From the IMG/VR virus record IMGVR_UViG_3300024354_000050, positions 1-31,475 of that record: a stretch of 31,475 bases of DNA. One strand, 5' to 3'. The DNA comes from a virus. This document shows positions 1 to 7,962 of the stretch, in pieces. The number at the start of each line of letters is the position of its first letter. Positions within the stretch are counted from its first letter, which is position 1. The position numbers were made by a program, and so were the translations under genes. The notes beneath the pieces were generated by a model. It was not told where the DNA came from, ran no database searches, and saw nothing but the letters and a program-made list of their open reading frames with translations.

Positions 1-437
1 TCATTTTTAATAATTTTATTTTGATTAACTAACTGCATAGCGGGAAAGAAACACTCTGCAAAATCTGTATTTGGAGTTCCAGGATACTTGGCCTTTTTAA
101 TAAACCAGTCGTTTACACCGAATACTGTTCCCACATTCCAGGAGTCTCCGAAAGGATAATGAAATCCACCAGATCCTTTGCCTGCCCAGTCTGTGAATTT
201 GATGCTCATCTTAAGACCAGCATCTGTGTATTTCATAAAATCGTCTTCTTTAATATCAAGTATGTGTAGCCATTCATTAATTTGACCTAATGTGCTTTCG
301 CCCACCCCTACAGTAGGAACATCTGCACTTTCAATTAAAGAGATAGTTTTTTCTGGAAAGAATTTTATAAGAGTTGCGGCAGTCATCCAACCGGCGCTAC
401 CACCTCCGACTACAACTATGCTATTGATTTTTGACAT
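1..437 (-). CDS. Flavin-dependent (tryptophan-type) halogenase, N-terminal part (halogenase D)
   Basis: The gene starts at 437 and runs off the left edge, leaving about 145 residues. The N-terminus has the FAD-binding signature GGGSAGW (residues 11-17) and a second flavin motif VGVGEST (43-49), both as in PrnA/RebH-type halogenases. K76, in the context LKMSIKF, aligns with the lysine that forms the halogenating adduct in PrnA (K79). The C-terminal half with the active-site Glu lies outside the window. The family uses FADH2, O2 and halide to halogenate aromatic substrates. VirX1 of cyanophage Syn10 is a characterised phage member. It begins 1 base after the preceding halogenase stops, so the two are probably translationally coupled. 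Of the four copies, this one keeps the most canonical N-terminal motifs. The substrate is unknown. Confidence 0.88.
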   Translation of the reverse strand, partial: MSKINSIVVVGGGSAGWMTAATLIKFFPEKTISLIESADVPTVGVGESTLGQINEWLHILDIKEDDFMKYTDAGLKMSIKFTDWAGKGSGGFHYPFGDSWNVGTVFGVNDWFIKKAKYPGTPNTDFAECFFPAMQLVNQNKIIKN

Positions 438-438
438 T

Positions 439-1935
439 TTATTTTCCTAAGGCTTTATTATAATTACCTATAAATTTTTCAAGACCTACTTTATGTGGAA
501 TATGAGGTAATGTATTTTCTAAATGTTTTTGTTCGTCGACAATCCTATCACAATGCTGTCTAATTTCCGGAGTCAGCATCATATATTCATGTTTGACACG
601 TTCTGGATTTAAGAGATTTAATCCGTGTAATGTAACTATCCAATTATCAGCAGTAAACAGTACATACTTTTGATCAAATTCTAATACCAATGGCAGTCGT
701 TTGCTCCACTTTTCTAAATTATCTTTTAATCTTTTAGGTACCCAGGTGTCTCTGTTATTTTTAAGATCCTTCCAGAATGCTGTATCTTCTCTGGGTACGT
801 AGTAATGTACTGCAATAAAATCTAAAATATTTTCGCAGATGTCGTCTACTCGTTTATTGTATATTCCGGCCACTTCGTCTGGACTGTTGGTCCAACTAGG
901 CAATAAATTCATAATTAAAAAAGTCTGCAAAATAGTTTGACTAATGGCACTACTTTCTAGTGGCTCTACAAAACTAGAACATAAGCCGATACTAGCGCAG
1001 TTTTTAATCCAAGTGCGGTCAAGTTTACCTGCATCAAACTTGATTTTCTTTGCTATGTTTATTTTTCTACCTAACTTTGCTTCGACTTCTGCCTGCGCCT
1101 GGTCGAAATCTATGTACTTGTCACTGAACACATAGCCGTTGCCCCATCGACCATGTACGGGAGTATTCCACATCCAACCATAATCCATACCGGTTGCGCT
1201 GGTGTAAATTGGATATTCGTCTGTATCTTCTGTAGGAAATGCAATAGCACTATTAACCCAAAGATTATCTTTATAACTTTCCCACTTTGCTCCAAGTTTT
1301 TTCATTATCACTTTGGCAAAACCAGAACAGTCAACAAAGAAATCTGCCGAGTGTACGGCATTTTCTCCAATTAGTTCTTTAACATATCCGTTGTCGTCTA
1401 AGATTACATCTACAATTTTATCATCTATTGTAGGAATGTTTCTTTCTTTACACAACTTATGTAAGTAGTCGTTGGTGGAAAATGTATTGAAATGAAATTG
1501 ATTAACAGGGCAAGGAACATTAAGATTTACCCAATCTTCGGGTACTGTGCTATCGATTGTACGTTTTTGAATAATGTCTAAAGGACCAGCACCTTCTGCA
1601 ATTAATTTAGCGTAAACTGCTAGATAATCTCCAGCGGGTCTTGCATAAGGTTCACAGGTAGCATGCCAGTAATCAGGCACACCCCAATTACTAAATTTTA
1701 TTCCTGTTTTAAGAGTAGCATCGCAGGCAACCAGCGTATCTTCTAACCTAACACCTATAGTTTCGCAGAAGTATCTCCAATGTTCTGTAGCGCCTTCCCC
1801 TACACCTATAACTCCAACGGAAGAACTTTCGATAACTTTAATATCTAAATGTTCATGTTGCCTTTTTAACATCAAGGCAGTAATTAATCCGCTGGTGCCG
1901 CCACCTAATACTATTATACTTTTAATTGTTTTCAT
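439..1935 (-). CDS. Flavin-dependent halogenase (halogenase C)
   Basis: The protein has 498 residues, close to the usual length of about 500 for tryptophan-halogenase-family enzymes. Visible motifs are the FAD loop GGGTSG (11-16), GVGEG (44-48), the catalytic-lysine equivalent K76 in ATLKTGIKF, and a WxWxIP variant reading WMWNTP (254-259, Ile replaced by Thr). The conserved FVEPLES block (322-328) carries the Glu equivalent to the PrnA/RebH active-site glutamate. It is most like halogenase A: both have TSGLITA after the glycine loop, where canonical enzymes have AGW. It overlaps the preceding halogenase by 14 bases, which suggests coupled translation. No flavin reductase lies nearby, so FADH2 would have to come from the host or from a gene outside the window. 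Family assignment is firm; substrate and halide preference are unknown. Confidence 0.93.
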   Translation of the reverse strand: MKTIKSIIVLGGGTSGLITALMLKRQHEHLDIKVIESSSVGVIGVGEGATEHWRYFCETIGVRLEDTLVACDATLKTGIKFSNWGVPDYWHATCEPYARPAGDYLAVYAKLIAEGAGPLDIIQKRTIDSTVPEDWVNLNVPCPVNQFHFNTFSTNDYLHKLCKERNIPTIDDKIVDVILDDNGYVKELIGENAVHSADFFVDCSGFAKVIMKKLGAKWESYKDNLWVNSAIAFPTEDTDEYPIYTSATGMDYGWMWNTPVHGRWGNGYVFSDKYIDFDQAQAEVEAKLGRKINIAKKIKFDAGKLDRTWIKNCASIGLCSSFVEPLESSAISQTILQTFLIMNLLPSWTNSPDEVAGIYNKRVDDICENILDFIAVHYYVPREDTAFWKDLKNNRDTWVPKRLKDNLEKWSKRLPLVLEFDQKYVLFTADNWIVTLHGLNLLNPERVKHEYMMLTPEIRQHCDRIVDEQKHLENTLPHIPHKVGLEKFIGNYNKALGK

Positions 1936-3421
1936 AAACCAATTTTACCCATTCTTCTAAAGTATAGCAGATTGATGTTATGTTGTCAACATCGTTAGAT
2001 AATTTTTGGTATGATTGGTGAAAGTCTTCAAATATAGTTGACCGTTTGGATAATAGACGTTGTCTAAGTTTGTCTTTATTGATTAAATCCAGTCCTTGGA
2101 TAACAACTGCATAATTTTCTAAAGCATATACTTCTGTATTGTCGATACCTAATGATCCAGATTTCCATAGATCTAATTTATGCTGTAATGACGCCGATAT
2201 ACGCTGTGGATTAGAGTTATGATCCTGCCAAAAATCGGAATCATTTCTGTGTCCTCGATAATGTAGTGAAAGGAAATCGCTGATATCAAACATTATTTTT
2301 TGATATTTGTCATTAAATGATTTTTGTTCATACACGGTATTACTGTCGGGAGACCAAAATTCTGACAATATTTTTAATTGTTCAGCAACAGATGCTAGTC
2401 CGTTCGACTCCAACGGCTCTAAAAATCCCGAACTAATTCCAACGGCAATTACATTATTTTTCCAAGAATTTAAAAACAACCCAGGTGTAAATTTTAAATT
2501 AGCCACCGGATCTATCTTTATATTAAAATATTTTTCTGCTTCGTCTATTGCCTGATCCGCAGTAATTCTGTCGGGGTCGTAAATGTATCCATTACCTGCC
2601 CTATGTTTTAAATTAATATTCCAAGACCATCCATTTTTCAATGCTGTCATTTCGGTATAATTTTTAAGTACAGGCTCGTTCCACCATGCTACAACTGCCC
2701 TAGCAGGAAAATATTCGCTTAAATCCTTAAAAGGTTCATTTAATTCTTTTTGTAGAAGTAGTCTGGCGAATCCGGAGCAATCAAAAAACCAATCTGCATT
2801 TATTTGATCCCTAGTATCTAATGTAATAGAATCAATGTCACCGTTGAGTGCTTTATTAGATTTAATATACTTGCCTTCGATTAGTTTAATCCCCTTGCTT
2901 ATGCCGCGACGTTTCATATAGTCGGCATTGGCGCGGCTGTCGAAGTGCCACATAGGTAGTGTAATAACATTAAATTTACCTACACTACTAGGACTGATAG
3001 GCAATTTATTCACACGCTGTAACGATCCGTTGTAGAATATTTTTTCAGTAGGTATGCCTTCCGCCAATGAACAGGCTAAAAAATCATTACCCAATCCAAA
3101 CTCTGGAAACTTAGCATTAAAGTCTAATCTATACCAGTCTGGTATAAGCCCATGAACAAACTCTGTTCCTATTCCGTTCCAATTTACAAATTTGCCGCCG
3201 AGTTTAGGCATGGCATTTACAGACACTATCCAGTCATCAAACGGAATTTCTAAAAAGTTGAATAGTTTATTAAGGGATGCGGAACCACTTTCTCCAGCAA
3301 TAATAGGTGGAGTATTAGGGTCTTCTATTACTGTCACATCGCAGGCAGGCCACACTTGTTTAACAAACAAAGCAGTTAACCAGCCAGCACTTCCTCCGCC
3401 TAATATTGCGATGGTTTTCAT
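1922..3421 (-). CDS. Divergent flavin-dependent halogenase (halogenase B)
   Basis: The protein has 499 residues. It shows a canonical FAD loop GGGSAGW (8-14), the lysine equivalent K73 in MPKLGGKF, and the SGFLEPLES block (331-339) with the active-site Glu. Two places depart from the family. The second flavin motif is IIAGESG instead of VGVGE, and the WxWxIP signature is WSWNIN (265-270), with Pro replaced by Asn. These changes surround the flavin and halide region and could mean altered activity or a non-halogenating monooxygenase. The gene overlaps halogenase A by 4 bases (ATGA) and the next halogenase by 14. It is the most divergent of the three complete copies, so these are old paralogues or separate acquisitions and not a recent tandem duplication. 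Confidence 0.88.
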   Translation of the reverse strand: MKTIAILGGGSAGWLTALFVKQVWPACDVTVIEDPNTPPIIAGESGSASLNKLFNFLEIPFDDWIVSVNAMPKLGGKFVNWNGIGTEFVHGLIPDWYRLDFNAKFPEFGLGNDFLACSLAEGIPTEKIFYNGSLQRVNKLPISPSSVGKFNVITLPMWHFDSRANADYMKRRGISKGIKLIEGKYIKSNKALNGDIDSITLDTRDQINADWFFDCSGFARLLLQKELNEPFKDLSEYFPARAVVAWWNEPVLKNYTEMTALKNGWSWNINLKHRAGNGYIYDPDRITADQAIDEAEKYFNIKIDPVANLKFTPGLFLNSWKNNVIAVGISSGFLEPLESNGLASVAEQLKILSEFWSPDSNTVYEQKSFNDKYQKIMFDISDFLSLHYRGHRNDSDFWQDHNSNPQRISASLQHKLDLWKSGSLGIDNTEVYALENYAVVIQGLDLINKDKLRQRLLSKRSTIFEDFHQSYQKLSNDVDNITSICYTLEEWVKLVYENN

Positions 3422-4878
3422 CGTTTCACTTCTTTTGCTAAGAATTCAATTGCGCCTCTGTGATTAAATTTAAGAGCATCGCGTTGGTATAATAATATAT
3501 TGTCGTATATTTTATCTGTTTCAGTAATAACAGAGGGATCCTGAGACATCCATATTTGTTTTATTTTTTCTATATCAAATAATTTTAAACCGTGTAATAC
3601 TTGTAACCAGTTCTGTTCTGTAAATAACACCCAGTGACTGGGAAAATATGCTCTACTTGGCACAACTGTTTTAAAGTGTTCCAGTGTATCTTTATTAAAC
3701 TCGGTCAACTTTAAATCTTTGCAACTACGCCAGAATGGTGTATCGTTACGTTGAGTGATGTAATGTAACTGTACAAAGTCAATAATGTTTTTAGCAACTG
3801 CTTCAAATTGTTGATTATATTTGTCCGCTATTTTTTCGTTGCCTTTAGTCCAAGATGCCAGTGCTGATCCTAGTGCAAACGCCTGTTGAATACTAGTTCC
3901 TATGCTAGTAGCCTCGAGAGGTTCAACAAAACTTCCAGCAAGACCTACTGCAACACAATTTTTAATCCAGAATTTATCAACATAACCTGCACTAAACTTA
4001 AAACTTTTACCTACTTGTATAGGATCTTTATAGTACTGTTGCATTTCAGACAATGCTTGATCGTCGGATAAAAATTCACTGGAATAAACGTAACCGTTGC
4101 CATAGCGTTCTTGCGTTGGTATTCTCCATGACCATCCGCTGGATAATGCACGACTCAGGGTCCAACTTGGAAACTCGTCGTCACTGGGTGTAGGAAAAGC
4201 AAACGCTCTGTCCATGGGTAAATATTCTTTACAATCATTCCACTTTGCGCCAAGTTTAGAACTAATGACTCTTCTGAACCCAGAAGAATCTACAAAGAAA
4301 TCTGCTGTATATTTGACACCGTCTTTGTTAATTAAAGAACTAATGTATCCTTGACTGTCAATTTCAACGTCGTCTATATCATCTTCAACAACAACTACTC
4401 CGCGTTCGATACATTTCTTGTGTAAAAATTTATTAAGTTTAAACGTATCAAAATGATATTGATTTACACTGGCATCGATAGGAAAGTAATGTATGGAATT
4501 AATGACATTATCTGGATATAAGTGCGGCTGATCTTCAGAAATTAATTTGACCATTACTCCTGGCAACCCGTTACCCATTAGTTGCGTATAATCGGCATGT
4601 AGAGCGTGCATATAAAATGTGCCGTCACCATTCCAATTTTCAAATCTAATACCTGCTTTGAAAGTAGCACCAGTTTCTAACATTAATTCTTGTAGAGTAA
4701 TCCCTACAGTATTAATAAACTGTTTCCAATGTTCTGTACTACCTTCTCCGACGCCGACAATACCTATAGTGGGAGACTCGATAATTTTAATATCCATGGT
4801 AGGATACCACTTATTGAGTACTAGTGCCGTTATTAGTCCGCTAGTACCTCCACCTAATATGCAAACGGACTTGATCAT
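3418..4878 (-). CDS. Flavin-dependent halogenase (halogenase A)
   Basis: The protein has 486 residues. Motifs in order are GGGTSG (9-14), VGVGEGS (42-48), K74 in ATFKAGIRF (equivalent of the PrnA catalytic lysine), a perfect WxWxIP signature WSWRIP (249-254), and SFVEPLE (316-322) with the active-site Glu. WxWxIP is the motif that separates halogenases from ordinary flavin monooxygenases, so this copy has everything expected of an active halogenase. It overlaps the preceding unknown gene by 4 bases (ATGA-type) and the following halogenase by 4. It is first of the four-gene tandem in transcription order. The substrate cannot be told from sequence: free tryptophan, a peptide or protein side chain, or a phenolic metabolite are all possible. 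Confidence 0.94.
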   Translation of the reverse strand: MIKSVCILGGGTSGLITALVLNKWYPTMDIKIIESPTIGIVGVGEGSTEHWKQFINTVGITLQELMLETGATFKAGIRFENWNGDGTFYMHALHADYTQLMGNGLPGVMVKLISEDQPHLYPDNVINSIHYFPIDASVNQYHFDTFKLNKFLHKKCIERGVVVVEDDIDDVEIDSQGYISSLINKDGVKYTADFFVDSSGFRRVISSKLGAKWNDCKEYLPMDRAFAFPTPSDDEFPSWTLSRALSSGWSWRIPTQERYGNGYVYSSEFLSDDQALSEMQQYYKDPIQVGKSFKFSAGYVDKFWIKNCVAVGLAGSFVEPLEATSIGTSIQQAFALGSALASWTKGNEKIADKYNQQFEAVAKNIIDFVQLHYITQRNDTPFWRSCKDLKLTEFNKDTLEHFKTVVPSRAYFPSHWVLFTEQNWLQVLHGLKLFDIEKIKQIWMSQDPSVITETDKIYDNILLYQRDALKFNHRGAIEFLAKEVKR

Positions 4879-5636
4879 TTTTTTAAGATCCTTCTAAAGA
4901 ATCTACAAATCCAAGGTTCTGATTTTACTAATTTCTTTGGACGTAATCTATTTGGAATGACCCCCGACACAATTTTCCAACTTAAATTGTTTTGATATGA
5001 TTTAAGAGACACAGAAGAATTTACAATATGATCGAGTTCTTCTGTTCTTGGTTGTTTGTTTAATTGAAACATTGCCTGTGGGTCTCTTGCTCTAAATCTT
5101 ACATAGGCTAACGGCTGTCCTCTCTTAAATTCAATTCTGTCATTGAGCATTTCAAAAGTAGGAACCAGCGGACGTTGCCAATTACAAATATTAAAACTGC
5201 CAGGCATCAATCTCCATCTTAAATCGATATGATTATAAGGAGGTAAAAAGTCTACCCATACTTCTTCGTCTGCATAGAACAGCATGGCGCTGTTTAATGC
5301 AACTATAGGTTTATCAACTTCAGGATTAAAATCTCCCCAGTGAACTTTGACCATAGCATCGTGTGCAAGACTTGGAAGATTACTGCTTAAAACTTTATTA
5401 TATTTGTCCCAGTGCAATTCTACATCAATTAAAGAACGTATTACCCATGTTTGTTCGTTATACTTTACAAATGCAGGGCATTTCATAAATCCTACTTTTG
5501 AATCTTTCCATGTGTCTAACTTTTCTAAATCAAAATGAATAATTTCGTTCCAGCCGTAATAATTTAGCGGACCCAGTCCGCTAGTATTTGGAGATTTTTC
5601 AAACCATGGAGTATATCCTACTTTTACAACTGACAT
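4875..5636 (-). CDS. Protein of unknown function inside the halogenase/oxygenase operon
   Basis: The protein has 253 residues and no motif I can assign with confidence. It is rich in Trp, Pro and aromatics, with a Gly-Tyr-Thr-Pro-Trp segment near the start, a long predicted beta-rich middle, and a very basic C-terminus (several Arg/Lys with two Trp/Phe in the last 30 residues). The central pattern (PGSF, then NWQRPL, then RGQPLAYVRF) is vaguely like a small beta-sandwich family often listed as DUF6065, but that is a weak recollection and not an assignment. Start and stop are fixed by coupling: TAATG with the upstream gene and ATGA with halogenase A. Its position between oxygenases and halogenases suggests a shared pathway, perhaps as substrate binder or accessory subunit. 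Confidence 0.8.
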   Translation of the reverse strand: MSVVKVGYTPWFEKSPNTSGLGPLNYYGWNEIIHFDLEKLDTWKDSKVGFMKCPAFVKYNEQTWVIRSLIDVELHWDKYNKVLSSNLPSLAHDAMVKVHWGDFNPEVDKPIVALNSAMLFYADEEVWVDFLPPYNHIDLRWRLMPGSFNICNWQRPLVPTFEMLNDRIEFKRGQPLAYVRFRARDPQAMFQLNKQPRTEELDHIVNSSVSLKSYQNNLSWKIVSGVIPNRLRPKKLVKSEPWICRFFRRILKK

Positions 5637-5902
5637 TATTCGTCCTTAAAATTATCATTAAAACTATACCAACTAGTCCATTTACCATAAGGACAACTTT
5701 GTGATTTATTTCTTACGGTCTTGGGCATAAAATATCCAGTAATAGTACAGCCGTAATTTTCATACGACTTACAGTTATTGCATATTTCTAAACGTTTTTG
5801 TTCTACTTCTCTTGGGACTAGTAAAATTTTTTCGTTGAAGTGAACTCTACGTTGCGATGTATCAAGGTTTCTTATAACACGAGGTACTTTTTTATCTTCC
5901 AT
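5636..5902 (-). CDS. Small Cys-motif protein (probable zinc-binding, DUF6171-like)
   Basis: The protein has 88 residues and four cysteines spaced as CNNC (41-44), then C52 and C70, followed by PYGKW. This resembles small phage proteins with the pattern CxxC, C, FM, CPxGKW (DUF6171-like), which are probably single zinc-binding domains. The N-terminal half is basic and may be extended. It starts 11 bases before the end of the upstream oxygenase and its stop codon overlaps the next start (TAATG), so it is embedded in the operon. No enzymatic residues are visible; binding nucleic acid or a protein partner are both possible roles. Confidence 0.8.
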   Translation of the reverse strand: MEDKKVPRVIRNLDTSQRRVHFNEKILLVPREVEQKRLEICNNCKSYENYGCTITGYFMPKTVRNKSQSCPYGKWTSWYSFNDNFKDE

Positions 5903-6665
5903 CAGCGCCTCCAGTGAGCATTGCTTTTAATTGATTTATAATAATTTCCTGAGTATGTAACTTATTAAACAAATAATCCATGGTACTGTTATTCGATTCC
6001 ACTATTACGGGAGTTGAAAAATTATCAGGCATTGTAGTTTCTTTAACGACCGGATATGGTTGTTGAGAATCTAAGTATACTCCGCTGTATCTTAAATTAA
6101 ATGTGATTACTATACGTTCATCATCAGTGTGACTTACTTCAGTTTTATGTCTCAACCATCCAGGAAACATTAACACATCGCCTGATTTAATATGAATTGT
6201 GGTATTAATTTTTTCTTCTACAGGACGATTGTAAGGAATGTGTGTAATACTGTATTCCATAGGATTAGTAAACACTATTCCTCCACTACGTTCAGGAGCA
6301 CTTAGATAAAAACTTACAACAATAGGGTGCATACTATGAGAATGCCAGTCAGTAAAACTACCGTTAACGTGTTTATTAGACCAGCACTCGTCTATTGCAG
6401 GGCGCAGACCGTCGTTGATATCCAGGACTTTCCAATATAAATTTGCATGATACAAAATTAAATCGCACAATGCTTTAAATTCTGGTACTTCATGCAAATT
6501 TCTATTAGTGCCGTAGGTACTTATACCGCCATTTTTTTCCAACCCAACATGAAATTTTATTTCCTTGTATTGTTGTTCAAGCGTAGACCTTATGACTCCA
6601 AAGTCTATATCAGAGTCAAAAATATTAGTTTTGTAGATAGGTAACGCAAATAAATTTTGAATCAT
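5892..6665 (-). CDS. 2OG-Fe(II) oxygenase, TIGR02466 type
   Basis: The protein has 257 residues. The N-terminus begins with the LFALPIYKTN pattern seen in TIGR02466 / 2OG-FeII_Oxy_5 proteins. Metal-site residues are visible: an H-x-H pair at H108/H110 in DWHSHSMH, then SFYLSAP and GGIVFTNP, and the distal His H173 in LMFPGWLRH. R184 in DERIVITFNL probably binds 2-oxoglutarate. Such enzymes couple 2OG decarboxylation to hydroxylation of a side chain or small molecule. About 60 residues after the core form an extra C-terminal tail ending in a predicted helix (about 228-250). The start overlaps the upstream oxygenase stop by 4 bases. Substrate unknown. Confidence 0.86.
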   Translation of the reverse strand: MIQNLFALPIYKTNIFDSDIDFGVIRSTLEQQYKEIKFHVGLEKNGGISTYGTNRNLHEVPEFKALCDLILYHANLYWKVLDINDGLRPAIDECWSNKHVNGSFTDWHSHSMHPIVVSFYLSAPERSGGIVFTNPMEYSITHIPYNRPVEEKINTTIHIKSGDVLMFPGWLRHKTEVSHTDDERIVITFNLRYSGVYLDSQQPYPVVKETTMPDNFSTPVIVESNNSTMDYLFNKLHTQEIIINQLKAMLTGGADGR

Positions 6666-7273
6666 TTAACTTCGGCTTCAATATCGCCACTAAAATCAAA
6701 CTTATTAACAAACGTCTTAAAAGAAATATATTTTCTTAATTCTGTACAATTTCTGTTAGGAGCAAGGCCTCTGTGAGGAATGTTACTGTCAAATACAATA
6801 CAAGTATTAGGCATTGGATAATAACTGGCTATAATATTTCCTTGATTGTCAAAAAATTGCAGTTCACCGCCCCATTCCGGGCTCCATTCTTTATTAGGAA
6901 AATAACACATTGTCATATAACCGTCGCCGTTTGAATTAAATTCAAACTCTCTGTCAACGTGTATATTTCCGTCTAGGCCAAATGTTTTGCCGCCGGCAAC
7001 AACGTCAAGACTTTTAAAGTTATAACCTTTGACTCTAGGATCTAGTGCTTCGAGTTTGTCAATAATATCCTGAAATAATACTTCTGTCCAACGATTTTTA
7101 ACCATATCTACAGACCAAAAGTTTGCGTTATCTTCGATATCAAAGCCAGCGGCATTAATTTTTATAACACCGTATTTCCAAACTCCGTCGTTTAAATCTG
7201 CAATAATGTTAGCAAAAACATCTTGCTTTGCAACGTTTTCGAGATAAAAAATTTCTGGTAATTTGTTAGACAT
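6662..7273 (-). CDS. 2OG-Fe(II) oxygenase (HxD type)
   Basis: The protein has 203 residues and a complete 2-His-1-carboxylate site: H105-x-D107 in NIHVDRE, distal H167 in NIPHRGLAP and R180 in LRKYISFK for 2OG. The strand between them (MTMCYFP, then WGGELQFFD) is the jelly-roll core typical of prolyl-hydroxylase-like phage 2OG enzymes. It is the first gene of the halogenase operon. It has a clear Shine-Dalgarno AAGGAGAA (7282-7289) and a late promoter box 27 bases upstream of the ATG. The next gene overlaps its stop by 4 bases. It is probably catalytically competent; substrate unknown. Confidence 0.9.
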   Translation of the reverse strand: MSNKLPEIFYLENVAKQDVFANIIADLNDGVWKYGVIKINAAGFDIEDNANFWSVDMVKNRWTEVLFQDIIDKLEALDPRVKGYNFKSLDVVAGGKTFGLDGNIHVDREFEFNSNGDGYMTMCYFPNKEWSPEWGGELQFFDNQGNIIASYYPMPNTCIVFDSNIPHRGLAPNRNCTELRKYISFKTFVNKFDFSGDIEAEVK

Positions 7274-7281
7274 ATATGTAA

Positions 7282-7307
7282 TTCTCCTTAATTCGACAAT
7301 ATTTAGT
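7282..7307 (-). promoter_or_regulatory. Late promoter ACTAAATA plus strong ribosome site for the halogenase operon
   Basis: On the minus strand the box ACTAAATA (7307-7300) matches the T4 late-type consensus TATAAATA at its last six positions. AAGGAGAA (7289-7282) sits 8 bases before the ATG at 7273. No -35 element is evident, as expected for gp55-type late promoters. The box lies in a 50-base gap behind the previous gene, which has no visible terminator, so the operon can also receive read-through. Confidence 0.65.
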
Positions 7308-7323
7308 GGGGTATTTTTGTGAT

Positions 7324-7962
7324 TTACTTAGATCCGGCTTGGATAGCAATATTACCTGCTACGGAAATCCTGTAATCGTCGGACGTATAAAATGGGTGTA
7401 CTTCGTGCATACATTCTGCTGGAAACAACAACATTTTCCCTTCCCATGTCTTATCCATGAATATAGGATTTTTAGTTATTTTACCAAACGAATTTACATA
7501 GAAAAATTCAAATGCTGATGCTAGATTTTTATTAGAGTTTACCCCAGGACTTGCAGCCAACTCTTCATTGAGGTCATATGGAATTTGTAAGTATATTACA
7601 AAACTATATAGACCTAGATGTGTATGCGCTGGATTGAATTCATATTTTTTCTGAAAATTAACCCATAGTGTGTCTACAGCGAAATCTAATCGCCCTGGTT
7701 TAAACACGCTGATATTAGAATTATATTTGAACAGCTCGTTATAAGTTTCGGCTACATTAAATGCAAATGGCTCTACTACCGAAATGGAGTCTTTTAATGA
7801 ATATTCTCTCTGAATATTACCAGCCAACGTGTGGTTAGTAGCAGAAGCATGGTCAAAGTCTTTTTGTATTTCTTTAACTTCCTTCCACAAAGTGTCCATA
7901 ATTTCTTTAGGAACGTCTTCAATAATATAGCCAAACGAATTAAATGTTTGATAATAACTCAT
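7324..7962 (-). CDS. 2OG-Fe(II) oxygenase, TIGR02466-like
   Basis: The protein has 212 residues. Visible site residues are the pair H113/H115 in NPAHTHLG, a following strand SFVIYLQIPYD, distal H186 in LFPAECMHEVHP (H189 is an alternative) and R198 in DDYRISVAGN. The order H-x-H, Y-L-Q-I-P, M-L-L-F-P, H, R-I-S-V-x-G-N is the TIGR02466-like architecture. It overlaps the upstream oxygenase by 4 bases. It is the last gene before a 50-base gap that contains a fresh late promoter, so it ends the gp14-gp15-led gene run. Substrate unknown. Confidence 0.85.
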   Translation of the reverse strand: MSYYQTFNSFGYIIEDVPKEIMDTLWKEVKEIQKDFDHASATNHTLAGNIQREYSLKDSISVVEPFAFNVAETYNELFKYNSNISVFKPGRLDFAVDTLWVNFQKKYEFNPAHTHLGLYSFVIYLQIPYDLNEELAASPGVNSNKNLASAFEFFYVNSFGKITKNPIFMDKTWEGKMLLFPAECMHEVHPFYTSDDYRISVAGNIAIQAGSK

